Below are positions 1 to 6,707 of a stretch of 64,000 bases of DNA, piece by piece. The DNA comes from CBDBJR01 sp965206445 (GTDB lineage Bacteria > Pseudomonadota > Gammaproteobacteria > Arenicellales > Poriferihabitantaceae): NCBI GenBank assembly GCA_965206445.1, contig CBDBJR010000002.1, positions 1,302,001-1,366,000 of the forward strand, written 5' to 3'. The position numbers and the translations under genes were made by a program. Position 1 is the stretch's first letter, and each line of letters starts with the position of its first letter. The notes under the pieces were generated by a model. That model saw only the letters and a program-made list of their open reading frames with translations, made no database searches and was not told the DNA's origin.

Positions 1-375
1 CATCTGACGCCGGGTTCGCGTTATCATCAGATTTATCAGGCCGATACGATTCGCGAACGCCATCGGCACCGCTATGAGTTCAATAACCGCTACATGTCGC
101 AATTGCAGCAGGCCGGGCTGGTGTTTTCCGGGCTGTCCGGCGACGGGCTGGTGGAGGTGGTCGAGCTGTCGGATCATCCCTGGTTCATTGCCTGCCAGTT
201 TCATCCCGAGTTCACCTCAAACCCGCGTGACGGCCATCGGATGTTTACCGATTATGTCGATGCGGCGTTGGATTACCAGCAACGGCGCCAGGCCTCGTGT
301 CTGGAGGATACGCTGCCGACCGCGGTCGGCGGTGACCTGCCGGCGGCCAATGCCGCGCTCGCCGCTCAGCACTGA
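1..375 (+). CDS. pyrG: CTP synthase, C-terminal part (5' end outside window)
   Basis: The last 124 residues of CTP synthase, which makes CTP from UTP, ATP and glutamine. The frame is open from base 1 and stops at TGA 373-375. The visible part is the end of the class I glutamine amidotransferase domain: CQFHPEFTSNP contains the His and Glu of the Cys-His-Glu triad, and RHRHRYEFNN is the usual family motif just upstream. The catalytic Cys and the synthetase domain lie outside the window. kdsA begins 9 bases downstream and eno follows, the standard pyrG-kdsA-eno order of gammaproteobacteria, so the three are probably one transcript. The C-terminal tail after the triad is Ala-rich and not conserved. 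Confidence 0.96.
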   Translation, partial: HLTPGSRYHQIYQADTIRERHRHRYEFNNRYMSQLQQAGLVFSGLSGDGLVEVVELSDHPWFIACQFHPEFTSNPRDGHRMFTDYVDAALDYQQRRQASCLEDTLPTAVGGDLPAANAALAAQH

Positions 376-384
376 CGTTGCCTG

Positions 385-1212
385 ATGAAACTGCTTGATT
401 TTGACGTCGGCGGCGACCACGGGTTGTTCCTGATTGCCGGGCCGTGTGTGATTGAATCCGAACCAATGGCCTTCGCCACCGCCGCGCGTTTGCAGGAAAT
501 CTGTGCCCGGCTGGGGCTGCCGTTTATCTACAAATCCTCGTTTGATAAAGCCAACCGAACCTCGGCGGGGTCCGCCCGCGGCCCGGGTCGGCGGGCCGGG
601 CTGGCGATTCTGGACCGGCTGCGAAAAGAATTGTCGCTGCCGGTGTTGACCGACGTGCATTCGGTCGCCGACGTCGAGGCCGCCGCCGATGCGGTCGATG
701 TGCTGCAAATCCCGGCTTTTTTGTGCCGGCAGACCGACATTATCCAGGCGGCTGCGGCCACCGGCCTGCCGCTGAATATCAAGAAGGGCCAGTTTCTGTC
801 GCCCGGAGAGATGCAGTATGTGGTCGATAAGGCCACCGGTGTCAACGAGCAGGCCGCCGTGCTGGTATGCGAGCGCGGCACGTCGTTTGGCTATAACAAT
901 CTGGTGGTCGATATGCGCAGCCTGGAGATTATGCGGGCGACCGGGTGTCCGGTGGTGTTCGATGCGACCCATTCGGTGCAGTTGCCCGGGGGGGCCGGCG
1001 GCAAATCCGGCGGTCAGCGGGAGTTTGTCCCGGTGCTGGCACGCGCGGCGGTGGCGGTCGGGGTTGCCGGCCTGTTTATGGAAACCCATCCCGACCCTGA
1101 GCATGCTTTCAGCGACGGCCCGAATGCCTGGCCGCTGGATCAGATCGAGCCGCTGCTCAGCCGGTTGATGGCCTTGGATCGGGTGGTGAAATCGCCGGCC
1201 GATTGTGGTTGA
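385..1212 (+). CDS. kdsA: 2-dehydro-3-deoxyphosphooctonate aldolase (KDO-8-P synthase)
   Basis: Condenses phosphoenolpyruvate with arabinose 5-phosphate to KDO 8-phosphate, the first committed step to the KDO of lipid A/LPS. At 275 aa it has the usual length. Motifs in order: IAGPCVIES (residues 18-25), SSFDKANR (51-58), IPAFLCRQTD, and ETHPDPEHAFSDGP near residue 235. Cys21 in IAGPCVIES is the metal-ligand Cys of the class II, metal-dependent enzymes; the E. coli class I enzyme has Asn there. This is read from the motif and not tested. ATG at 385 lies 9 bases after pyrG. The product joins the same pathway as WaaA encoded at 23.8 kb. Confidence 0.96.
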   Translation: MKLLDFDVGGDHGLFLIAGPCVIESEPMAFATAARLQEICARLGLPFIYKSSFDKANRTSAGSARGPGRRAGLAILDRLRKELSLPVLTDVHSVADVEAAADAVDVLQIPAFLCRQTDIIQAAAATGLPLNIKKGQFLSPGEMQYVVDKATGVNEQAAVLVCERGTSFGYNNLVVDMRSLEIMRATGCPVVFDATHSVQLPGGAGGKSGGQREFVPVLARAAVAVGVAGLFMETHPDPEHAFSDGPNAWPLDQIEPLLSRLMALDRVVKSPADCG

Positions 1213-1262
1213 CGCGGCTGGCCGAGTGCTGGTGGGCCGAACCTGTCCTAACGTGAAATTCG

Positions 1263-2582
1263 ATGTCTGATCAGAGCCGTATTCAATCCATCCGGGCGCG
1301 TGAAGTGCTGGATTCCAGGGGGAATCCGACAATTGCGGCGGAGGTGTTGTTGTGCGGCGGCGTCAGCGGCGTGGCGATGGTGCCGTCAGGCGCCTCCACC
1401 GGCTCGCTCGAAGCGCTCGAGTTGCGTGACGGCGTGCGGCAGCGATACAACGGCAAGGGGGTGCAGACCGCCGTTGCCAACGTGAACGAGGTGTTGAACC
1501 GGCAGTTGAGCGGTCAGTCGGCGCTCGATCAACAGGCGCTGGATGATCGCATGCTGCAACTGGACGGCACCGATAACAAGCGGCGGCTGGGCGCCAATGC
1601 GATTTTGTCGGTATCGCTGGCGAATGCGCACGCTGCCGCCCGGCTACAAAACAAGCCGTTGTTTCAGCACCTGGGCGAGGTGTTCGGCAATCAGCGGTAT
1701 GCGCTGCCGGTGCCACAGATGAATATTATCAATGGCGGCGCCCATGCGGACAATTCGATTGATTTTCAGGAATTTATGATCCTGCCGCTGGGCTTTGACC
1801 GGTTTGCCGAGGCGCTGCGCTGCGGAGTGGAGATTTTTCATGCGCTCAAAGACGTGCTGCGGGCGGATAAATTCAGCACCGCGGTGGGTGATGAAGGCGG
1901 TTTCGCGCCGCAATGCGGTTCAAATGAGGAGGCGCTCGGCCTGATCATGCGGGCGATTGAAACAGCCGGCTACCGGCCCGGCGAGCAGGTTATGATTGCG
2001 CTGGACGTGGCCGCTTCGGAGTTGTACCACGACGGCCGGTACCACTTGCGCGCTGAGGGGCGCACGCTGTCGGCGTCGGAGTTGATCGACCACCTCGAGA
2101 GCTGGGTCGGAAAATATCCGATCATCAGCATCGAAGACGGGATGCACGAGGACGATTGGCCGGGCTGGCGGGGGTTGACCGAGCGCCTTGGCGGGCGGTT
2201 GCAGCTGACCGGGGATGATGTGTTTGTTACCAATCCGGCGTTGTTGCAACGCGGCATTGCCGAGCGGGTTGCCAATTCGATTCTGATAAAATTTAATCAA
2301 ATCGGCAGTTTGAGTGAGACTTTCTCGGCGATCAAACTGGCGCAGCAGGCCGATTACGCGGTCACCATTTCGCATCGTTCGGGCGAAACCGAGGATACGA
2401 CGATTGCCGATCTGGCGGTCGCCACGGCCGCCGGGCAGATCAAAACCGGCTCGCTGTGCCGGTCGGAGCGCGTGGCCAAATACAATCGGCTGCTGGCAAT
2501 CGAACAGCAGTTGGGCGATCAGGCGGCGTATGCGGGGTGGCGGACTTTTCCGGCCGGTTGTCGGCGGGCCGATGACGGTTGA
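1263..2582 (+). CDS. eno: enolase
   Basis: Interconverts 2-phosphoglycerate and phosphoenolpyruvate in glycolysis; in many gammaproteobacteria it is also part of the RNA degradosome. The 439-aa product has the N-terminal AREVLDSRGNPT, the mobile loop VPSGASTGS, the GDEGGFAP metal/active-site loop, the SIEDGM metal-ligand segment, and the signature LIKFNQIGSLSET followed by SHRSGETEDT. The start ATG 1263 gives the usual N-terminus; no strong Shine-Dalgarno is seen. The last 10 residues are a low-conservation tail. Downstream, where ftsB usually follows directly, a methyltransferase gene intervenes. Confidence 0.97.
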   Translation: MSDQSRIQSIRAREVLDSRGNPTIAAEVLLCGGVSGVAMVPSGASTGSLEALELRDGVRQRYNGKGVQTAVANVNEVLNRQLSGQSALDQQALDDRMLQLDGTDNKRRLGANAILSVSLANAHAAARLQNKPLFQHLGEVFGNQRYALPVPQMNIINGGAHADNSIDFQEFMILPLGFDRFAEALRCGVEIFHALKDVLRADKFSTAVGDEGGFAPQCGSNEEALGLIMRAIETAGYRPGEQVMIALDVAASELYHDGRYHLRAEGRTLSASELIDHLESWVGKYPIISIEDGMHEDDWPGWRGLTERLGGRLQLTGDDVFVTNPALLQRGIAERVANSILIKFNQIGSLSETFSAIKLAQQADYAVTISHRSGETEDTTIADLAVATAAGQIKTGSLCRSERVAKYNRLLAIEQQLGDQAAYAGWRTFPAGCRRADDG

Positions 2583-2618
2583 TGCGGCGGGCAGGGCGAT
2601 GAACAGGGCGTTGGCATA

Positions 2619-3824
2619 ATGCAGGCTCCATCTTTACTTTTTGACCTGCCGGTTGCGGCTCCCCCGACCGAGGGCATCAAGTATGCGGGGTCAAAACTTA
2701 AGTTGATTCTCTGGATTCTCGAGTTGGCAAAAAAGACCGGAGCGAAGAGTGTTTTTGACGGTTTTTCGGGTTCTACAAGGGTGAGCCAGGCGTTTGTTCA
2801 GGCGGGTTATCGCGTGGTGTCGAACGACATTGCGGCGTGGTCGAAAACGTTGGGCACGTGTTATTTGAAGAACGTCAAGCCGCCGCAGGCGTATCAGCCG
2901 CTGATTGATCATCTGAATGCACTCGCGCCCGAAGACGGCTGGTTCACCGAGCATTACGGTGGTGAAGTCAACCCCGGCGAACCCGGCACTGCGGTTCAGC
3001 ACGACGGCACCAAAAAGCCGTGGCAGAAAAAGAACACTCGCAAACTCGACGCCGTCAGAAGGGAGATTGACGACCTGGAGCTTGACGACGTGACCAGGAG
3101 CGTTGCGTTGACCAGCCTGATGCTGGCACTGGACGGGGTTGACAGCACGCTGGGTCATTTTGCTTCCTATCTGAAGGACTGGTCTGCGCGCTCATTCAAG
3201 GATCTGGAGTTGAAGGTGCCGCGGCTGTGGGAGAACGGCACGCAGAACACCGTGCTGTGCGGCGATGTGTTTGATGCGCTTGCCGATGTGGACACCGAGC
3301 TTGCGTATTACGACCCGCCTTACGGCTCCAACAACGACAAAATGCCGCCTTCAAGAGTACGCTATGCGGCGTATTATCATCTGTGGACGACGGTGTGCAA
3401 CAATGATCGGCCGCCGGTTTTTGGAAAATCCCGGCGCCGGGAAGATACTTCCGATACGGTGGCGGCTTCGGTGTTTGAGGAGTTTCGCAGGAACGATGCC
3501 GGCCGGTTGCGGGTTGTCGATGCGATTGAACGCCTGCTCGAGCAGACGCCGTGCAAGTGGATTTTGCTCTCCTACAGCTCCGGTGGCCGGGCAACCGCCG
3601 AGGAATTGCAGGAGGTTATTCGCCGCAATGGAAGGCTGGTCGATAGCGTCGCCATTGATTACCGAAAGAACGTGATGGCGACGATGACCTGGAGCAATCA
3701 GTGGCTGCGGGAGTCTGAACAGCAGCATAAAGAATTTCTGTTTTTGATCGAGCGCTCGCCGTTTCCACCGCAGGCATCGGGTAAACCGGTCGTGGCGGGC
3801 GGTGCATTGGGGGCGATGACATGA
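2619..3824 (+). CDS. D12-class N6-adenine DNA methyltransferase, solitary
   Basis: Transfers a methyl group from S-adenosylmethionine to adenine N6 in a specific DNA site. The 401-aa protein has the alpha-class motif order: KYAGSK (residues 21-26, motif X), FDGFSGSTRVSQAF (46-59, motif I, SAM binding), a target-recognition stretch, and YYDPPYGSNN (about 229-238, catalytic motif IV DPPY). No restriction endonuclease, specificity subunit or mismatch endonuclease lies beside it, so it looks like an orphan methylase or the remnant of a restriction-modification system. It sits between eno and ftsB, which are normally adjacent, and its TGA overlaps the ftsB ATG (ATGA), so the two are probably translationally coupled. 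Recognition sequence cannot be inferred. Some stretches look more AT-rich than neighbouring genes, consistent with acquisition. Confidence 0.88.
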   Translation: MQAPSLLFDLPVAAPPTEGIKYAGSKLKLILWILELAKKTGAKSVFDGFSGSTRVSQAFVQAGYRVVSNDIAAWSKTLGTCYLKNVKPPQAYQPLIDHLNALAPEDGWFTEHYGGEVNPGEPGTAVQHDGTKKPWQKKNTRKLDAVRREIDDLELDDVTRSVALTSLMLALDGVDSTLGHFASYLKDWSARSFKDLELKVPRLWENGTQNTVLCGDVFDALADVDTELAYYDPPYGSNNDKMPPSRVRYAAYYHLWTTVCNNDRPPVFGKSRRREDTSDTVAASVFEEFRRNDAGRLRVVDAIERLLEQTPCKWILLSYSSGGRATAEELQEVIRRNGRLVDSVAIDYRKNVMATMTWSNQWLRESEQQHKEFLFLIERSPFPPQASGKPVVAGGALGAMT

Positions 3825-4096
3825 ATACGAAAATCGTCTGCGCCGGCCTGCTCGGGTTGCTGGCAATGCTGCAATATGCGCTGTGGTTCGGCGACAAAAA
3901 TATGCTCGATCTCTATCGACTGCGCCAGAGCGTCGAGCAGGTCAGGCAGCAAAATGAAGCACTGCTCCGGCGCAACGAAAAACTGCTGGCGGAGGTGGTC
4001 GATTTGAAGAACGGCGGGCCGACGATTGAAACCCTGGCGCGCTCGGAATTTGGGCTGATCAAGCCAAACGAAACTTTTTATCAGGTGATCGAGTGA
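3821..4096 (+). CDS. ftsB: cell division protein FtsB (septum formation initiator)
   Basis: Small bitopic inner-membrane protein of the FtsQLB divisome complex that activates septal peptidoglycan synthesis. The 91-aa sequence shows a short cytoplasmic N-terminus, one membrane segment (about residues 5-22), a periplasmic coiled coil (about 29-62) with LRQSVEQVRQQNEALLRRN, and the conserved C-terminal ARSEFGLIKPNE. Its ATG overlaps the stop of the upstream methyltransferase (ATGA). ispD and ispF, which follow ftsB in E. coli, are absent; the next gene is convergent ygfZ. Confidence 0.93.
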   Translation: MNTKIVCAGLLGLLAMLQYALWFGDKNMLDLYRLRQSVEQVRQQNEALLRRNEKLLAEVVDLKNGGPTIETLARSEFGLIKPNETFYQVIE

Positions 4097-4170
4097 ACCC
4101 GGGCGGCGTACCGGCGAGCGGCTGGTGCGGTGTAGTCGTCGAGGCGTAGTCGAGTCGAGCTGCGGGACGG

Positions 4171-5199
4171 TTACAGCGAACCGGGGGCGATGCGGCCTTT
4201 GGGTTTTTCTATGCTGATCGCATACGGCAGCGTCAGCCGCTCTACCAACGGGCCGTCGGCACTGCCGACCGCCAGGTCGCCGTCGTGCAGCCGGTTGCTG
4301 GGCAGCATCAACAGCCCTTCGTATTGGGCCTCGCCGACCGCTACGGCATCGACCATAAGGCCGGCCTTTGAGTCGGGTTTGTCTGGCGAAAACACCGGCG
4401 TCCCCGGCCCGACGGCGTCACAGCCGCTGACCTTGACCCGCATGGTGCGCTGTTTCAGTTTGCCCAGATAGCGCAGCCGGGCGATGATTTCCTGGCCCGG
4501 ATAGCAGCCTTTCGAGAAGCTGATGCCGTCGGTCAGGTCCAGATTGATCATCTGGGGAATAAAGGCCTCATAGGTCGAGTCATAGACCATCGCGATGCCG
4601 GCGCGTATATCCAGCAGGCGCCACACGGCGCTGTGATACAGCGGCAGCGCCTGCTCGTCTGCGCCGGTCGCCAGTTTTATCGCCGCCGCCGGCTCCAGCA
4701 GGCATACTCGGCGACCGGTGCGGTCGGGCAGGGCGATCAGCTGCGCTTGCGTCTCGCTCGGCCATCGGTCGATTTCCCCTGTGCAGCCGATGGCGACCCG
4801 CTCATCAGCCTCAATTGATACCTTGGCGCGCATCACAAACATGGTTAATCGCGCTGTCACCCGGCTGCTGATATCGGTCGGCAGCAGCAGGTCGAAGCCG
4901 TGCTGTTGCCGGATGATCCAGAATACACCGAGGGTACGGCCTTTGGGGTTGCAGTAGGCGGTCAGTTGGGCGCCGCCGGGGGCGAGCGCGGTCAAGTCGC
5001 TGCTCAATTGGCCCTGCAGGAAAGACAGCGCATCGTCACCCCTGACCCGGATTGGGCTCAGGTGCGACAGTGACAGCAGCGCGCTGACCGGGCGTGGGTC
5101 GTGACCGCAGCCGAGCGATGCCACGCCCGGGGCGGTTGCGTCCGGTCGAGGCCGACTGTTTATATACGCCTGCCAGTCAGTTGATGGGTCGGTTTGCAT
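4171..5199 (-). CDS. ygfZ: tRNA-modifying / Fe-S cluster assembly protein YgfZ (folate-binding, GcvT-like)
   Basis: Tetrahydrofolate-binding member of the GcvT-fold family that supports the assembly or repair of certain Fe-S enzymes, such as MiaB in E. coli. The 342-aa product has the diagnostic motif SKGCYPGQE with the conserved Cys at about residue 231, followed by LRYLGKLKQR. The N-terminal SPIRVRGDDALSFLQGQLS is the typical start of the folate-binding domain. ATG is at 5199. It is transcribed divergently from the complex II block; in E. coli ygfZ also lies next to sdhE (ygfY) and ygfX, so the association with succinate dehydrogenase maturation is conserved here. Confidence 0.93.
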   Translation of the reverse strand: MQTDPSTDWQAYINSRPRPDATAPGVASLGCGHDPRPVSALLSLSHLSPIRVRGDDALSFLQGQLSSDLTALAPGGAQLTAYCNPKGRTLGVFWIIRQQHGFDLLLPTDISSRVTARLTMFVMRAKVSIEADERVAIGCTGEIDRWPSETQAQLIALPDRTGRRVCLLEPAAAIKLATGADEQALPLYHSAVWRLLDIRAGIAMVYDSTYEAFIPQMINLDLTDGISFSKGCYPGQEIIARLRYLGKLKQRTMRVKVSGCDAVGPGTPVFSPDKPDSKAGLMVDAVAVGEAQYEGLLMLPSNRLHDGDLAVGSADGPLVERLTLPYAISIEKPKGRIAPGSL

Positions 5200-5397
5200 G
5201 TGTATGCTTTGGTTGGGCTTTAGTTGGTGTCACAGGTCGGGGCTTCAAGTGAATGGTTTTCGCTTGCCATTATGCCGCGAGTCTGGTGTGATATGTCCGC
5301 AGCATTTCGGGGATAGTAGCACGACTGCCCGGTCGGTTCGAGCGGCAAACGCCGATGGCGGTGCCCGGATCAGGCCGCGACAGAGGGCTTTTGGGGC

Positions 5398-5427
5398 TTG
5401 ATCTGTCGTGGTGTTGTGCCTGATACT
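5398..5427 (+). promoter_or_regulatory. candidate sigma-70 promoter ahead of the DUF1674-sdh block
   Basis: TTGATC at 5398-5403 and GATACT at 5422-5427 are separated by 18 bases, an acceptable sigma-70 arrangement, 38 bases before the DUF1674 start codon. This is a pattern match only. The rest of 5200-5464, between ygfZ and the small protein, holds nothing else I can name. Confidence 0.3.
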
Positions 5428-5464
5428 GTCGAATCAAGGGGATACGTCAAATAATCACCATCGG

Positions 5465-5728
5465 ATGCAGAAACAAGATCAACCACCCGGTACGCTATTG
5501 CGTACGGCAGCGGTAAACCCGCCGGGCGCAGAAAAATCGCACCAAAAGGAGCAGGGCAGTGCGGGTATACCAACGGCCGGCGTGCCCGGTCCATCCCCGG
5601 CGGCGACAGCCCGGCCCGGGCAGGCCGACGCTCACGCTGCCGGTTTGACCGAGTTGAACGGGCCTGCAGGGCTCGAACCGACCCGCTATGGTGATTGGGA
5701 AGTGAAGGGACGCTGTTCCGATTTTTAA
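5465..5728 (+). CDS. DUF1674 family protein, SDHAF4-like succinate dehydrogenase assembly factor
   Basis: An 87-aa low-complexity, Pro/Ala/Gln-rich protein ending in GLEPTRYGDWEVKGRCSDF. That C-terminus is the signature of DUF1674, the family of mitochondrial SDHAF4 and yeast Sdh8, whose C-terminal motif reads almost identically. SDHAF4 binds flavinylated SdhA and helps its assembly with SdhB. I chose ATG 5465; an upstream GTG at 5408 in the same frame is possible but adds an unconserved N-terminus. The conserved part is only the last 25 or so residues, as usual for the family. The gene is 143 bases upstream of sdhC on the same strand, which supports the assignment. It is easy to miss in gene calling. 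Confidence 0.82.
   Translation: MQKQDQPPGTLLRTAAVNPPGAEKSHQKEQGSAGIPTAGVPGPSPAATARPGQADAHAAGLTELNGPAGLEPTRYGDWEVKGRCSDF
5490..5505. repeat. 6-bp inverted repeat inside the DUF1674 gene
   Basis: GTACGC at 5490-5495 and GCGTAC at 5500-5505 flank a 4-base loop (TATT). It lies within codons 9-14 of the DUF1674 gene. It could be a small mRNA hairpin or chance; no function is implied. Confidence 0.25.
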
Positions 5729-5812
5729 GGATTTGCAGGCCGGGCCGAATCCCGCCAATTGGTGGCCGGGGGTGAGATATCCCGGCTTGGTTTTGTCGAT
5801 TGAACCTGTTAT

Positions 5813-5849
5813 AAGGAGTTGAACGGTGTTTATGACGAGGACACTGTGA
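5813..5849 (+). promoter_or_regulatory. strong Shine-Dalgarno with a 7-8 codon leader ORF before sdhC
   Basis: AAGGAG at 5813-5818 is followed after 7 bases by GTG (5826) and, in the same frame, ATG (5832); the frame closes at TGA 5847-5849 after VFMTRTL. sdhC starts 22 bases further on. This is the best ribosome-binding site in the region, yet it does not serve sdhC directly. It may be a leader peptide that couples translation into sdhC, or chance. Confidence 0.3.
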
Positions 5850-5871
5850 CAATAATACGTACTGAAAAAGG

Positions 5872-6243
5872 ATGAATACCAAATCACGCCCGCTATCACC
5901 CCATTTGCAGGTCTATCGCCCGCAATTGACCTCAGTGCTGTCGATCCTGCATCGCGGCACCGGCCTCGTGCTGACATTGGGCGCATTGCTGATTGCGGCC
6001 TGGTTCTGGGGCCTCGGCGGCGGGGAGAGCAGCTACGCACGGGTATCCGCGGTGTTGAATTCGACCCCCGGCAAAGTGCTGCTGCTGGCATGGACGGCCT
6101 GCACTTTTTACCATCTTTGCAACGGCATACGCCATCTGCTGTGGGACATCGGCCACGGGTTCGAGTTGTCCGCGGTGTATCGTAGCGGCTGGCTGGTGGT
6201 GGCGGCAACGGTCGTATTGACGCTGCTGGTGTGGCTGCTATGA
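5872..6243 (+). CDS. sdhC: succinate dehydrogenase cytochrome b556 subunit
   Basis: Membrane anchor of complex II that, with SdhD, binds heme b and forms the quinone site. The 123-aa product has the family N-terminus RPLSPHLQVYRPQLTSVLS followed by ILHRGTG, three membrane helices, and the heme-ligand segment FYHLCNGIRHLLWDIGHG. An in-frame TGA at 5863-5865 makes ATG 5872 the first possible ATG. Its AAAAAGG lies immediately against the ATG, unusually close for a ribosome-binding site, while a well-spaced AAGGAG sits further upstream ahead of a tiny leader ORF. The gene overlaps sdhD by ATGA. Confidence 0.95.
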   Translation: MNTKSRPLSPHLQVYRPQLTSVLSILHRGTGLVLTLGALLIAAWFWGLGGGESSYARVSAVLNSTPGKVLLLAWTACTFYHLCNGIRHLLWDIGHGFELSAVYRSGWLVVAATVVLTLLVWLL

Positions 6244-6614
6244 GCCTGCGCCATCCACTGGCGAGGGTAAAGGGCCTGGGGGCCTCGGGCGAAGGCGCGC
6301 ATCACTGGTGGCTGCAACGGCTCAGCGCGCTGGCGCTGGTGCCGTTGAGTCTGTGGTTTGTGGTCAGCATCGTGCATCGGGTTGACCACAGCTATGCGCA
6401 GCTCATTGCCTGGGTTGCCCAGCCGCACACCGCCTTGCTGCTGATGCTGTATCTGGGCTTCATGTTTTTTCATGCCCAGCTTGGGGTGCAGGTGGTGATC
6501 GAGGATTATGTGCACTCCGAAAGCCGGCGGCTGGTGTCGTTGCTGTTGCTGAAGACGGTGATTCTGCTGGTCGGGGCGGCCTCGATATGGTCGGTAGTGC
6601 GGATTGCGGTCTAG
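6240..6614 (+). CDS. sdhD: succinate dehydrogenase hydrophobic membrane anchor subunit
   Basis: Second membrane anchor of complex II. From ATG 6240 it is 124 aa, starting MSLRHPLARVKGLG, as homologues do; a GTG at 6231 would add three residues. The ATG overlaps the sdhC stop (ATGA), so translation is likely coupled. Three hydrophobic helices are visible, and the conserved FFHAQLGVQVVIEDYVHSE segment lies between helices 2 and 3, where the family places heme and quinone contacts. sdhA follows after 93 bases. Confidence 0.93.
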   Translation: MSLRHPLARVKGLGASGEGAHHWWLQRLSALALVPLSLWFVVSIVHRVDHSYAQLIAWVAQPHTALLLMLYLGFMFFHAQLGVQVVIEDYVHSESRRLVSLLLLKTVILLVGAASIWSVVRIAV

Positions 6615-6707
6615 GCCCGGTCGGTGCGTCGTGCTGCCCGGTTTGCCCATGCCCCCGGTTTTGCCAGTGCAATCAAATAACAACGATTTAACCCGGAGTT
6701 TTTGTTC

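Noticed and set aside
5198..5401. 67-codon open frame ahead of the DUF1674 gene
   Set aside because: Starts inside the ygfZ start region, no conserved motif, Arg/Cys rich.
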